A stretch of 64,000 nucleotides of DNA from Pararhizobium sp. YC-54 (GCF_025847205.1 NZ_JAOYTH010000020.1:1-64000); one strand, 5' to 3'; shown: positions 9,419 to 18,337, counted from the stretch's first letter. Numbers and translations are program-made. Notes: a model not told the origin generated them from the sequence alone.

Positions 9419-9433
9419 TTTCGGGGTGCCGAA

Positions 9434-9461
9434 CTTATATTGTTTGATTTCAAACAGTCTA
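9434..9461 (-). promoter_or_regulatory. MarR promoter with palindromic operator
   Basis: On the minus strand TAGACT (9461-9456) and TATAAG (9439-9434) are spaced by 16 bases. The spacer holds the inverted repeat GTTTGA-2-TCAAAC at 9442-9455, with a further TCAAAC half-site at 9465-9470. A repressor bound here would block RNA polymerase. The position directly upstream of the MarR gene points to autoregulation. Confidence 0.55.
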
Positions 9462-9470
9462 TTTTCAAAC

Positions 9471-9974
9471 AAAAATGCGGTCAAGTCGCAATCGCTCCTT
9501 ATGGAAGTGTTTGCTTCCAAAAATCATTACCGCTGCTTGCTTTGTCGATGCGGATCGCTGCATGTTTGCCTCGAATTCCCGCGACGACAAACTCGTCTCT
9601 AGCGATGACGAATCTGGAATGCTTCAAGGAGATCACCGCGTCGTTCACCCCTGTGAACGGGGCAAGCATTTTATGGAAAGCCCCAACGGTTCTATCGGCT
9701 CTAATGTATGGTTTCGGATATCCCGCCAACTACTCGTAGTTATGAGCCCGAACCATCCAACAGGCGACTGCGATCAGTGGCGGTAAAACGCATCCGGCTT
9801 TCGCTTGAAAAGGCGGAGCACCAAATAGTCCCCCGCGTCGAGGTCAATGAGCGCTTGGACCCGTCGGCTCCGGACCCGTCGAGTAAAGCCTTCCGCACCA
9901 TGATAATCGATCAATGTGCTTAAATCAGCATCACCGCCGCGACCAAGCTAATACCACCCGTTGCCGCCAAACCG
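9471..9974. other. Intergenic stretch without a supported gene
   Basis: No credible coding frame was found. A small perfect inverted repeat GTTCAC-4-GTGAAC lies at 9643-9658 as a single copy. Downstream of the binding-protein gene that ends at 9975 I saw no strong terminator hairpin. Confidence 0.4.
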
Positions 9975-10772
9975 TCAGCTTTTTCCGCGGAGAATTGCTT
10001 GGGATAGTCCAACGCCATGAAACCTCTTGTAGATTTCATCTAGTTTACCATTGCTAAGGCTTGTCTTTACCCAGCCATTTACAAAATCGACGAGAGCCGT
10101 ATCATTTTTACGCATCCCGACGCCGACGTCGAATTCGGCGATCGTGAATTTCGGCTCGATCTCCTTGGCGGGATTTTGTGCCGCAACACGTGCGATCACT
10201 GCTGGCTCCTGAACGACAATATCCACCTGCCCGCTCGCGAAAGCGGTCATGTTGGTGGATTCGTCGTCGAAACGAACCACCTCAAGGCCCGGAACCGCCA
10301 ACTTAGTGAGAACGCTGTCGCCGGTGGTGCCTCGGGTCACGCCGACCCGCTTTCCCTCCAGATCCGCTTTCGTTTTGATATTCATGCTTTTCGGAGCGGC
10401 CACGTACTGCACCGCGCTCGCATAGGGCACGGAGAAGTCGATCACTTTCTGCCGTTCCGGTGTGATGGAAAATGTCGATATAACGACGTCAGCGCGGTTG
10501 CTGATCAGGAATGGCACCCGGTTGGGGCCGGTCACTTCCACCAGGTCCAAACTGACGCCCAAATCCTTTGCCAAAAGCGCGGCAGTTTCGTAGTCCGACC
10601 CTGTCGGCTTCAGGTTTTCATCCTTGTAGCCCCAAGGCGGACGGCCGAACTCAATGGCGACCTTGATTTTACCGGCAGCCTTGATGGCAGCAAGGGTATC
10701 TTGGGCATAGGCCGGTAGTGCGGCCAACGTCAGCGCGGCTGCGGTGATGGCAAGCAGAGCTCGTCTCTTCAT
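9975..10772 (-). CDS. ABC transporter substrate-binding protein 1
   Basis: This 265-residue periplasmic protein belongs to the polar amino acid (family 3) binding proteins. It has a signal peptide MKRRALLAITAAALTLAALPAYA and family sequences TGSDYETAALLAKDLG, ITPERQKVIDFSVPY and VGVTRGTTGDSVL. I chose the ATG at 10772 because GGGGAG lies eight bases upstream; a TTG six bases earlier is poorly spaced. It is the last gene of an ABC operon that also contains two paralogous binding proteins. Its ligand cannot be read from sequence; amino acids or amino acid-like acids are usual for the family. Confidence 0.88.
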   Translation of the reverse strand: MKRRALLAITAAALTLAALPAYAQDTLAAIKAAGKIKVAIEFGRPPWGYKDENLKPTGSDYETAALLAKDLGVSLDLVEVTGPNRVPFLISNRADVVISTFSITPERQKVIDFSVPYASAVQYVAAPKSMNIKTKADLEGKRVGVTRGTTGDSVLTKLAVPGLEVVRFDDESTNMTAFASGQVDIVVQEPAVIARVAAQNPAKEIEPKFTIAEFDVGVGMRKNDTALVDFVNGWVKTSLSNGKLDEIYKRFHGVGLSQAILRGKS

Positions 10773-10786
10773 ATTCAATACTCCCC

Positions 10787-11521
10787 TTAATGTTCCGCTG
10801 CCTCGGATATGAAATCCGCGAGTTCGACGGTAGACGGCGTGCGCAGGATGTCTGAGGTGCCCTGTTCATGGACCCTGCCGTCCTTCATGTAGACGACCTT
10901 GTGCGCGACTTTTCTGGCAAACCCCATTTCATGGGTCACCAGAACCATCGTCATTCCGTCTTTTGCCAGTTGCTCCATGACGCGCAGAACCTCGCCAGTG
11001 AGCTGAGGATCGAGTGCCGACGTGACCTCGTCAAACAGCATCAACTTAGGTTCCATCGCCAAGCTGCGAGCAATGGCCACGCGTTGCTGCTGTCCGCCCG
11101 AGAGCTGTTCCGGATAGGCGTCCATCTTTTCCCGCAGCCCGACTTTGGCAATCACCGCTTCAGCGATTTGTCTCGCCTCTGTTCGCCTGGTGCCTTTGAC
11201 AAGGCGGGGAGCCAGCATGACATTTTCTGCAACGGTCAAATGCGGGAACAGGTTATAGCTCTGAAAGACGATGCCGACGTCGCGCCGAAGCGCCTTCAGA
11301 TCGACCTTTTCGTCCTCCAGCCGGTGCCCGCAGATTCGCATTGAGCCACCCTGGATTGTTTCGAGGCGATCCATGCACCGAAGGGCCGTGCTCTTCCCGG
11401 ATCCGCTCTGCCCGATAATGGCAGCGACTTCGCCTTTGTTCACTTCGAATGTGACACCCTTGAGGATTTCGATGGCGCCGAAGCTCTTTCGGACTTCCTT
11501 GAGTTCAACGATTGGCGACAT
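10787..11521 (-). CDS. ABC transporter ATP-binding protein, amino acid type
   Basis: The 244-residue ATPase has Walker A GQSGSGKST near residue 37, a Q-loop in VFQSYNLFPH, the signature LSGGQQQR, Walker B LMLFDEVTSALD and the switch histidine in LVTHEMGFA. These mark the GlnQ/HisP type that powers import of polar amino acids. Its ATG lies inside the 3' end of the upstream permease gene (17-base overlap), and the first binding protein follows 14 bases after its stop. It presumably serves both permeases of this operon and all three binding proteins. Confidence 0.92.
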   Translation of the reverse strand: MSPIVELKEVRKSFGAIEILKGVTFEVNKGEVAAIIGQSGSGKSTALRCMDRLETIQGGSMRICGHRLEDEKVDLKALRRDVGIVFQSYNLFPHLTVAENVMLAPRLVKGTRRTEARQIAEAVIAKVGLREKMDAYPEQLSGGQQQRVAIARSLAMEPKLMLFDEVTSALDPQLTGEVLRVMEQLAKDGMTMVLVTHEMGFARKVAHKVVYMKDGRVHEQGTSDILRTPSTVELADFISEAAEH

Positions 11522-12152
11522 TTAACTTCCTTTCGAGCGCCCGGCTCTGCACCGACAGGGGGTAGCAGACGGCGAAATACATCAACGCAGCGATCCCGAA
11601 GTAAAGGAACGGCTGGAACGTTGAGTTGTTGATGATCTTGGCGTTGTACGAGAGCTCGGCGTATCCGACGACGAGCGATGCGATCGACGTGTTTTTGACG
11701 ATCTGCACCATGAACCCCACGGTAGGCGGCGTGGCGATCCGAAGCGCCTGGGGCAAAATGACCGTCCGCATACGCTGCCAGCGCGTCAGGCCGAGGCATT
11801 CAGCGGCCTCCCACTGCGGCTTGGCAACAGACTGAAGGCAACCGCGCCAGATTTCGCCGAGATACGAGCTTGCGTAAAGCGTCAACGCGAAGGTGGCTGC
11901 CTGCAGCGGCGTCAACGAATCGTAGCCAAAAATTCCCGGGCCATAGAAGCAAAGCCCCATAAGGACGAGAAGCGGCATCCCTTGCATAAACTCGATATAG
12001 GCGGCGGCGATCATGGAGATGGTCTTGACCGGCGAGATGCGCGCTATCGCAATGAGGAAACCGGCTATCCCGCCGAACAGGAACGTCAGGAGGCTGAGGA
12101 CGACGGTGCCCCAAAGGCCCCACAAAAGCGATATGAAGAATGTCCAGTTCAT
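11505..12152 (-). CDS. ABC transporter permease, amino acid type
   Basis: The 215-residue inner-membrane protein has several hydrophobic segments and the coupling motif of the HisM/GlnP group, EAAECLGLTRWQRMRTVILPQALRIATPP. An N-terminal YIEFMQGMPLLVLMGL is also typical. It would form a heterodimer with the permease encoded just upstream. The ATG has GGAGG nine bases upstream. It is separated from the upstream permease by 15 bases and overlaps the ATPase gene by 17, consistent with one transcript. Confidence 0.9.
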   Translation of the reverse strand: MNWTFFISLLWGLWGTVVLSLLTFLFGGIAGFLIAIARISPVKTISMIAAAYIEFMQGMPLLVLMGLCFYGPGIFGYDSLTPLQAATFALTLYASSYLGEIWRGCLQSVAKPQWEAAECLGLTRWQRMRTVILPQALRIATPPTVGFMVQIVKNTSIASLVVGYAELSYNAKIINNSTFQPFLYFGIAALMYFAVCYPLSVQSRALERKLNVANR

Positions 12153-12167
12153 ATTGTTTCCTCCGGC

Positions 12168-12851
12168 TCAAAGCGGCGTGCCGAGCTTGCGCCGGCGCGG
12201 GAACAGGGCAAGTCCCAATACAGAGAAGCCGGCCCGGACCACGACAGCCATGATGAGATAGAGGACGCCAAGGACCACGAAGACTTCGAAGTTTCGGTAG
12301 GTGTCGCTCTGAATGCGGTTCGAGATACCAAAGAGCTCTTCCACGCCAACGGACGACAGAATGCTCGATGCGAGCATCAGGAGAACGTATTGGCTCGATA
12401 AAGCCGGATAGACCCGCTCCAGCGCCGGTCGAATGACGACATGCAGATATGTCTGCATTTTCGAAAGACCGAGGCACTCCGCGGCCTCAAGCTGGCCGCG
12501 ATTGATGGATTCGATGCCGGCCCGGACGATTTCCGTCGTGTACGCCCCGATATTGACCGTCAATGCGATGACGGCGCCGACCATGATCGGCAACCGGAAG
12601 CCCATGCTGGCGATACCAAAGATCAGGAAGTAGGCCTGGATCAAAAGAGGCGTGTTGCGAATGAACTCGACGTAAAGTCCGACGATCCAGCGCGCCCAAC
12701 GGGGCCCGCTCGTTCTGACGACCGCGCAGAACGCACCAATCAGGATTCCAAAAACCGTGCAAAAAAACGTGAGACGCAGAGTGGTCCACACCCCCTCCAG
12801 CAGCAGGGGCCAGTAGGCCAGGACGGCCGCGAAGTCGAACTCATATGTCAT
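12168..12851 (-). CDS. ABC transporter permease, amino acid type
   Basis: The 227-residue permease is related to its downstream neighbour and shares the EAAECLGLSKMQTYLHVVIRPAL coupling loop and the FIRNTPLLIQAYF segment. Two different permease genes side by side imply a heterodimeric channel, as in His/Gln importers. It starts at the ATG at 12851, 30 bases after the second binding-protein gene. Nothing unusual is seen in its length or motifs. Confidence 0.9.
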   Translation of the reverse strand: MTYEFDFAAVLAYWPLLLEGVWTTLRLTFFCTVFGILIGAFCAVVRTSGPRWARWIVGLYVEFIRNTPLLIQAYFLIFGIASMGFRLPIMVGAVIALTVNIGAYTTEIVRAGIESINRGQLEAAECLGLSKMQTYLHVVIRPALERVYPALSSQYVLLMLASSILSSVGVEELFGISNRIQSDTYRNFEVFVVLGVLYLIMAVVVRAGFSVLGLALFPRRRKLGTPL

Positions 12852-12881
12852 GTGCTTGCTCTTCGTCTCACGTTTTATGCG

Positions 12882-13679
12882 TTACTTCACTTCGGCCGTG
12901 ACTTGCGGCGGAAGTTCCGTGCCCTGAAACTGCTTGTAGATCTGTTGCAGCTTGCCGTTAGCGAGGTTTTTCTTGACCCAATCGTCTACCCAGGCCTTGA
13001 GCGCGACGTCATCCTTGCGCATCCCGACCCCCATTGTTGCGGTCCGAAGCTCAAGTTTGGGTTCGAGATTTTTGGCCGGGTTCTTCTGGTTGATCAGGGT
13101 GACCAGCGACTGGGCGATGGCCACGAGATCGACCTGATTGGATACGACTGCCGTCATCGTCGTCGCCTCGTCTTCGAAGCGGATGATTTCCGCGTCGCCT
13201 GGTGCATTTTTCGTGATGTCGTTGTCGTTCGTCGTGCCGCGGGTTACGGCGATGCGCTTGCCTGAGAGATCCGCGAACGACTTGATCTCCATGTCCTTTG
13301 GCGCAAACAGCGATGTCGTGTTGCCGGAATAGGGCAGCGAAAACGCGATGGTCTTCTTTCGCTCATCGGTGATCGACAATGCGGACATGATGATGTCGGC
13401 CCGATTTTGCATGAGATAGGGGATGCGATTGGCACCATTGGTACCGACGATCTCCATCTTCACGCCGAGATCTGCTGCAAGCAGTTTTGCCGTCTCGACT
13501 TCTGAACCCGTGGGATTAAGGTTGTCGTCCTTGAACGACCACGGCGGCACGCTGAGATCGATCGCGATCCGGATGACGCCGTCTGTCTTGATCTTTTCGA
13601 GCGTGTCCTGGGCAAACGCATTGCCAGAGGCCAAGCCGATGACCGCCGCAGCGGCAAGAATTTTGATAGTCCTGAGCAT
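12882..13679 (-). CDS. ABC transporter substrate-binding protein 2
   Basis: This 265-residue family 3 binding protein has a signal peptide ending NAFAQ. It is clearly paralogous to the two other binding proteins of this locus: DGVIRIAIDLSVPPWSFKDDNLNPTGSE parallels the first copy. Family sequences ITDERKKTIAFSLPY and IAVTRGTTNDNDITK are present. I chose the ATG at 13679, with GGAGG seven bases upstream, over an in-frame TTG two codons earlier. It sits between the Ldh-type gene and the permeases. Its ligand is unknown. Confidence 0.88.
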   Translation of the reverse strand: MLRTIKILAAAAVIGLASGNAFAQDTLEKIKTDGVIRIAIDLSVPPWSFKDDNLNPTGSEVETAKLLAADLGVKMEIVGTNGANRIPYLMQNRADIIMSALSITDERKKTIAFSLPYSGNTTSLFAPKDMEIKSFADLSGKRIAVTRGTTNDNDITKNAPGDAEIIRFEDEATTMTAVVSNQVDLVAIAQSLVTLINQKNPAKNLEPKLELRTATMGVGMRKDDVALKAWVDDWVKKNLANGKLQQIYKQFQGTELPPQVTAEVK

Positions 13680-13707
13680 AAGCAATCCTCCCTGATTGAG
13701 TTGATAT

Positions 13708-14784
13708 TTACAGTGGTTGAGGGAATTCCTCGCCGATCTCTAAGACGTAGCGGGAAATTCCCGCGACAATCGACCGATCCAAGGTGACGCCCCTCTCCTG
13801 CGCCTCCTTGAAGCGCGCGCGCGCCCGGTCCCCGGGAACGCGGACAGCCTCGCCGCCAGGTTTTGGCGGGTTCGCATGGCAGGCGTCCGTGAGCCACGTG
13901 GTCTCGTCCAGGTAGCTTGCCGCGCCGCCAAGCGCTGCGGGGTCGATGACCTGTAGAAACGTGTTCATGACAATCCCGGACAGATTGTCCTTCCGTCCGA
14001 CACCACAAAGACCCTGCGTCAGCGCCTCGACCAAAAGCGCCATCGCATAACCCTTGTGACCGTGATCGAGCCCTCCGACCGGCATCAACGAGCCACCGTG
14101 CGAAAGGACCTGAGGATCGGTGGACGGTCGCCCCTTAGCGTCCAAAGCCCACTCCCCGGGATACTGATGTCCGGCCTGAGCCAGTTGCCCGGAGCGTTTG
14201 ATCGTGGTGATCGAGCAGCTGATGTCCAGAAGGATTGGATCCTTGTGGGTCGGAATGCCCGCAGACAGCGGGTTGGGCGTAAACAGACCCACTGTTCCAC
14301 CATACGGTGCTACGCCCTGCGACGCCGGCCCAGAGCAGGCAAGCAGCACCATGAGACCCTTGTCGGTCAGTCGGGGCAGATAGGTCGCCAACGCGCCCGT
14401 GTGGTGCCCCTCGGCAATCGTGACCGTGACTACCCCATATTGTGAGACGCGCTCCAGCGCCTGATCGATTGCCCGGTTCACGAGCCAGGCGCCTGGCAGT
14501 CTGCGTCCGTTCCACGCAAGGCATGCGCCGCGATCCGAGATCGTCTGCACCTCTCCAGAAAGGCGCATTCCGCCGTTTCTGATCTCTTCGATGTACCATG
14601 GGGCAATCGCTAAGCCGTGCGTCGCGTGTCCCATCATGTCCGCCGTCAGCAAGCACTCAGTGACGTCGCGGGCCATCTCTGCAGCCATGCCCGTCGAGAG
14701 AAAGAGCCTCTCGACGACCTTCCTCACCGCAGCGACGTCAAACCGCATCGCAGCATCACTGGCCTGCTTCAGGTCACTTTGCAT
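13708..14784 (-). CDS. Ldh family (malate/L-lactate dehydrogenase type) oxidoreductase
   Basis: The 358-residue protein fits the Ldh_2 family of NAD(P)-dependent 2-hydroxyacid or imine reductases, which includes ureidoglycolate and 2,3-diketogulonate enzymes. Visible signatures are MGHATHGLAIAPWYIEEI, AEGHHTGALATYLPRL with the active-site histidine, PNPLSAGIPT, and GHKGYAMALLVEALTQGL. The ATG at 14784 has GGAGG six bases upstream and overlaps the end of the third binding-protein gene by 11 bases. Its place inside a transport operon suggests that it acts on the imported compound or an early product. The substrate cannot be read from sequence. Confidence 0.85.
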   Translation of the reverse strand: MQSDLKQASDAAMRFDVAAVRKVVERLFLSTGMAAEMARDVTECLLTADMMGHATHGLAIAPWYIEEIRNGGMRLSGEVQTISDRGACLAWNGRRLPGAWLVNRAIDQALERVSQYGVVTVTIAEGHHTGALATYLPRLTDKGLMVLLACSGPASQGVAPYGGTVGLFTPNPLSAGIPTHKDPILLDISCSITTIKRSGQLAQAGHQYPGEWALDAKGRPSTDPQVLSHGGSLMPVGGLDHGHKGYAMALLVEALTQGLCGVGRKDNLSGIVMNTFLQVIDPAALGGAASYLDETTWLTDACHANPPKPGGEAVRVPGDRARARFKEAQERGVTLDRSIVAGISRYVLEIGEEFPQPL

Positions 14785-15580
14785 CCGTGACCTCCGCAGG
14801 AAGGTCGAGACCAAAATGCTGCTTATAGAGACCGTTCAGACTGCCATCGTTCAGACTGGCATCGATCCATTCATTCAGCTTCTGTGTGAGCGCCGTTTCG
14901 CCTTTTTTGGCGCCGATGCCTGTGACGTTGGTTTTCAGAACAATCTTGGGTTCAATCTGTGCCGAGGGATCCTTCTTATTGACTGTCGTCAGCAATGCGG
15001 GTGCCGTCACATAATAGGCCGCCTGGCCGGTCAGGATGGCGGTAATCGAGGTCGAGTCGTCCTCGAAGCGGACAATGTCGGTGCCTGGAAGTGCCAGCTT
15101 GGTGATCTCGGTGTCGTTCGTGCTTCCGCGCGTCACCGCCACCTGCTTGCCAACCAGTTCCTCGATCTTGGAAAGCCCATCATCCTTGCGGCCCCCGACG
15201 ACGATCTGGATGGCGCTATAGGGTTTTGAAAAATCGATGACCTTTTTGCGCTCGTCGGTGATGGACAAGGTTGAGATGACGATATCCGTCTTGCCGGACA
15301 GCAGGTAGGGAATGCGGTTCGCAGCCGCCGTGGGCACGACCTCAAGTTCCAGCTTCCAATCCTTGGCGAGCTTCTGTGCGACGTCGACTTCCGAGCCGAT
15401 AAACTTGCCACTTTCATCGAGCACCGAATATGGCGGCGCCGCTGGGTCGATCGAGACACGGATTTTGCCGTCCGCCTTGATCTTATCGAGCGCGTCGGCG
15501 CGGGCTGCATTTGAAAGCCCAAAAACCACCGTTGCGAACAGCGCCGTGACGGCGATCGTTTTCGAAAGAGACTTGTGCAT
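14774..15580 (-). CDS. ABC transporter substrate-binding protein 3
   Basis: The 268-residue product is a third family 3 binding protein, with a signal peptide ending AARA and then DALDKIKADGKIRVSIDPAAPP. It has the family sequences SITDERKKVIDFSKPY and VAVTRGSTNDTEITK. It is the first gene of the transport operon and starts at an ATG with GGGAGG upstream. Three paralogs serving one permease pair could widen the substrate range. Two copies of a putative regulator palindrome lie just upstream, with a third, weaker copy nearby. Confidence 0.88.
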   Translation of the reverse strand: MHKSLSKTIAVTALFATVVFGLSNAARADALDKIKADGKIRVSIDPAAPPYSVLDESGKFIGSEVDVAQKLAKDWKLELEVVPTAAANRIPYLLSGKTDIVISTLSITDERKKVIDFSKPYSAIQIVVGGRKDDGLSKIEELVGKQVAVTRGSTNDTEITKLALPGTDIVRFEDDSTSITAILTGQAAYYVTAPALLTTVNKKDPSAQIEPKIVLKTNVTGIGAKKGETALTQKLNEWIDASLNDGSLNGLYKQHFGLDLPAEVTDAK

Positions 15581-15602
15581 TCCATCCTCCCAGACTCTGC
15601 TA

Positions 15603-15619
15603 CTCTCATAATTTGAGAC
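15603..15619. promoter_or_regulatory. Putative IclR operator, copy A
   Basis: CTCTCA-TAATT-TGAGAC differs by one base from the perfect copy at 15674. It lies 23 bases upstream of the start of the third binding-protein gene, in a promoter-proximal position. Confidence 0.5.
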
Positions 15620-15673
15620 GTTATTGCCTTTTCCAAGAAACGCGAACTGGAATCTGGCGCTGGAAAACTGCTC

Positions 15674-15690
15674 GTCTCACCTTGTGAGAC
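15674..15690. promoter_or_regulatory. Putative IclR operator, perfect copy B
   Basis: GTCTCA-CCTTG-TGAGAC has perfect six-base arms and a five-base spacer. It is the best match to the palindrome family seen in the promoter gaps of this catabolic cluster, and I propose it as a binding site of the IclR fusion regulator encoded at 21921-23573. Confidence 0.55.
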
Positions 15691-15758
15691 AGGCAAATTT
15701 TACAGTCATATCAATAGGCTAGGTTTTCCAAAGCCAACTTCCAAGCCCCCTAACGCAC

Positions 15759-15775
15759 AGCTCATCATTTGAGAC
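15759..15775. promoter_or_regulatory. Putative IclR operator, weak copy C
   Basis: AGCTCA-TCATT-TGAGAC keeps the right arm fully and four bases of the left arm. It lies just downstream of the shikimate dehydrogenase-like gene, so it may act on the next operon together with copies A and B. Confidence 0.35.
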
Positions 15776-15787
15776 TGGCAATCGCGG

Positions 15788-16585
15788 CTATTTCCGAAGC
15801 ATGAATTCGAAGAGCAACTGGATCTGCCCATCCAACATGTGGGTGCCGTCGCGTGTGAAGCAGCCCCGATCCGCCGCCTCAGACAGGAGGCGGGTTGGAA
15901 CCGGATCGGTTATGACGTCGGCAACAATCATATTGGACGCCAGCGCGTCCGGCTGGACGGGCAAGGGATCGTGCTCTTTCATTCCAGCCGACGTGGCATT
16001 GACGACGATGTCGCAGTTTGCCGGAGGCGTTGGCGACACCGACACCTGTCCTGGATAGGCCGCCTCAAGCTTGGCAAGCAGCGCCTGTTGGCTCGCTTCA
16101 TTGATATCGTGGAAGGTTAAATGACGCGCGCCTTCCTCCAGCATCGAGACGGCGATTGACGATCCGGCGCCGCCAGCGCCCACCATGAAGACAGTTTTTC
16201 CGGAGATCGTCTTTCCCGCCTTTAAAATTCCAGCAGTGAGACCAGCACCGTCAAAGTTATCGCCGAACCAGGTGCCGTCCGGCTCTCGCCGCATAGCATT
16301 GATCGCGCCCAAGACTTTAGCGCGCTCAGAAAGCGTGTCGCAAAAGGCGGTGGCTGCAAACTTATGCGGTAGCGTAATGAGGATGCTGTCGACATTCGGC
16401 ATGGCCTTGAGAGCCGGTAGTGTCGACTCCAAATGGTCCTTTTTAATATGCAACGGCACCAGCATACCGTCATAGTTGGCATTGCGCATGCGATCGGTCA
16501 GCCAGCCCGGAGCGAGCACTTGGGATATCGGCGATCCAATGAGGAAGTGGACGCGCGTCTTGCCGGTGATGTTTGGCGAAGTCAT
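15788..16585 (-). CDS. Shikimate dehydrogenase-like oxidoreductase
   Basis: The 265-residue protein has the AroE fold signatures: an N-terminal substrate domain with SPISQVLAPGW and the catalytic lysine in LPHKFAA, an aspartate in NFDGAG, and the Rossmann motif GAGGAGSS. It is probably not the housekeeping AroE, since it sits in a catabolic operon and follows the aldehyde dehydrogenase gene by ten bases. Paralogs of this group oxidise quinate-like or unknown hydroxy acids. The start ATG has a purine-rich GAGGACG upstream. Confidence 0.82.
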   Translation of the reverse strand: MTSPNITGKTRVHFLIGSPISQVLAPGWLTDRMRNANYDGMLVPLHIKKDHLESTLPALKAMPNVDSILITLPHKFAATAFCDTLSERAKVLGAINAMRREPDGTWFGDNFDGAGLTAGILKAGKTISGKTVFMVGAGGAGSSIAVSMLEEGARHLTFHDINEASQQALLAKLEAAYPGQVSVSPTPPANCDIVVNATSAGMKEHDPLPVQPDALASNMIVADVITDPVPTRLLSEAADRGCFTRDGTHMLDGQIQLLFEFMLRK

Positions 16586-16595
16586 CTTGTCGTCC

Positions 16596-18035
16596 TCATG
16601 CCAGCGTGTAAGCGGTCTTCACCGAGGTGAAGAATTCAGCGGCGTATTTGCCCTGCTCGCGCGAGCCGAAGGACGAACCTTTGCGTCCGCCGAAGGGCAC
16701 GTGGAAATCGACGCCTGCGGTTGGCAGGTTGACCATGACCATGCCGGCTTCCGCATTGCGCTTGAAATGCGTCGCGTGCTTCAGACTGGTGGTGGCGATG
16801 CCCGATGACAGGCCGAACGGCGTGTCGTTGGCGGTCGCCAGGGCTTCCTCGTAATCCTTAACCCGGATGACCGAGACCACGGGACCAAAGATCTCTTCGC
16901 GCGAGATACGCATCTGGTTGGTGGCTTCGGTGAACAGGGTCGGCTGCAGGTAGAAGCCGGGCGTTTCGCGGGTGATCGTCTCTCCGCCGAAGGCCAGCTT
17001 GGCGCCTTCCTTTTTGCCGATCTCGATATAGTCGGTATCGGTCTTCAGCTGGCGCTCGTCGACCACGGGGCCGATATGGGTGCCGGGCTTCATGGCGTTG
17101 TCGACGACCACGGTCTTCAGCTTTTCGGTCAGGGCCGCGACGAACTTATCGTGGATGCCTTCGGTGACAATTAAACGAGAGGATGCCGTGCAGCGCTGGC
17201 CGGTCGAGAAGAAGCCGGAATTGGCAGCCGCTTCGACGGCGATGGTCAGGTCAGCGTCGTCGAGCACGACCATTGGGTTCTTGCCGCCCATTTCCAGCTG
17301 GAACTTGCGGTTATGTTCGATTGAGGCGGAGGCGACGCGTTTTCCCGTGCCGGTCGATCCGGTAAAGGTGATGCCGGCAAGATCCGGGCTGTCGAGCATG
17401 GCTTGGCCGACGACCGAACCCTTGCCCATGACAAGATTAAGCACGCCCTTCGGCAAGCCTGCGCGGTGCAGGATATCGACGATCGCCCAGGCGCAGCCGG
17501 GCACAAGATCAGCCGGCTTGAAGACGATGGTGTTGCCGTAGCAGAGCGCCGGCGCGATCTTCCAGGCGGGAATGGCGATCGGAAAATTCCATGGCGTGAT
17601 GATGCCGACGACGCCGAGCGGGTCGCGCGTGATCTCGACGCCAATGTTCGGGCGCACCGACGGCAGCACTTCACCGGCAAGGCGCAGCGCCTCGCCTGCG
17701 AAGAAGCCAAAGATCTGGCTGGCGCGAATGGTTTCACCGATCGCTTCAGGCAGCGTCTTCCCTTCCTCGCGGGCAAGCAGCGCGCCGAGCTCATCCTTGC
17801 GCGCCAGGATCTCGTCGGCGGTCTTCTTCAGGATGGCATGACGTTCAAGAATGCCCGACCGCGACCAGGATGGAAAGGCAGCCTTGGCCGCACCGATCGC
17901 GTCCGTAACGTCCGCGGCCTCAGCACTGCAATAGTTACCGACGACTTCCTTCGTGTTCGAAGGATTGATGTTTGGCGTCGAAGCGGAACCGGTCCACTCC
18001 CCGCCGATAAGGTTTCGGAAAAGGGTATCGGTCAT
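16596..18035 (-). CDS. Aldehyde dehydrogenase, possibly 2-oxoglutarate semialdehyde-specific
   Basis: The 479-residue NAD(P)-dependent aldehyde dehydrogenase has its catalytic cysteine in FFSTGQRCTASSR, the general base glutamate in LEMGGKNP, and PWNFP in the cofactor region. Its overall sequence resembles YcbD/GucD-type 2-oxoglutarate semialdehyde dehydrogenases that end sugar-acid pathways (from memory, not a search). The ATG at 18035 shares one base with the TGA of the upstream YciI gene, so translation is coupled. An in-frame GTG four codons earlier is less likely. The specific substrate remains an inference from context. Confidence 0.85.
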   Translation of the reverse strand: MTDTLFRNLIGGEWTGSASTPNINPSNTKEVVGNYCSAEAADVTDAIGAAKAAFPSWSRSGILERHAILKKTADEILARKDELGALLAREEGKTLPEAIGETIRASQIFGFFAGEALRLAGEVLPSVRPNIGVEITRDPLGVVGIITPWNFPIAIPAWKIAPALCYGNTIVFKPADLVPGCAWAIVDILHRAGLPKGVLNLVMGKGSVVGQAMLDSPDLAGITFTGSTGTGKRVASASIEHNRKFQLEMGGKNPMVVLDDADLTIAVEAAANSGFFSTGQRCTASSRLIVTEGIHDKFVAALTEKLKTVVVDNAMKPGTHIGPVVDERQLKTDTDYIEIGKKEGAKLAFGGETITRETPGFYLQPTLFTEATNQMRISREEIFGPVVSVIRVKDYEEALATANDTPFGLSSGIATTSLKHATHFKRNAEAGMVMVNLPTAGVDFHVPFGGRKGSSFGSREQGKYAAEFFTSVKTAYTLA

Positions 18036-18328
18036 CACTGCCTCCACTGAACGCGTCGAAACGGAAGCACGTTAATGTCCTTCCAGACACCTTCCCTAAA
18101 ATACGTCTCGTTTTTGATATACGCATCGAGACCTGCCCGGTCCGGAAACTCGCACAGCACGACCGAGCCGATCATCTTGCCGTCGTCATCGATCAGCGCG
18201 CCGCCATCGATGATCGAACCATCGGCTTTCATGGCGTGGATCCGTTCCATGTGTTGCTCACGAGCGGCCAGGCGTCGATCCAAGGTGCCCTCCGCCGTAT
18301 CGTCGAGCGCGATGATGGTGAACTGCAT
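18035..18328 (-). CDS. YciI-like family protein
   Basis: This 97-residue protein begins MQFTIIALDD and has the YciI-type pattern of a short ferredoxin-like fold: RLAAREQHMERIHAM, GALIDDDGKMIGS, and FPDRAGLDAYIKNETYFREGVW. YciI relatives are small enzymes or accessory factors in degradative pathways. The start has AGGAG six bases upstream. It follows the SnoaL-like gene by nine bases and overlaps the aldehyde dehydrogenase start by one base. It may act on a chemically unstable intermediate, but that is a guess. Confidence 0.75.
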   Translation of the reverse strand: MQFTIIALDDTAEGTLDRRLAAREQHMERIHAMKADGSIIDGGALIDDDGKMIGSVVLCEFPDRAGLDAYIKNETYFREGVWKDINVLPFRRVQWRQ

Positions 18329-18337
18329 CCTATTCTC

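Noticed and set aside
9643..9658. GTTCAC-4-GTGAAC, reminiscent of a CRISPR repeat
   Set aside because: Only a single copy is present and no cas genes or spacer pattern are seen.
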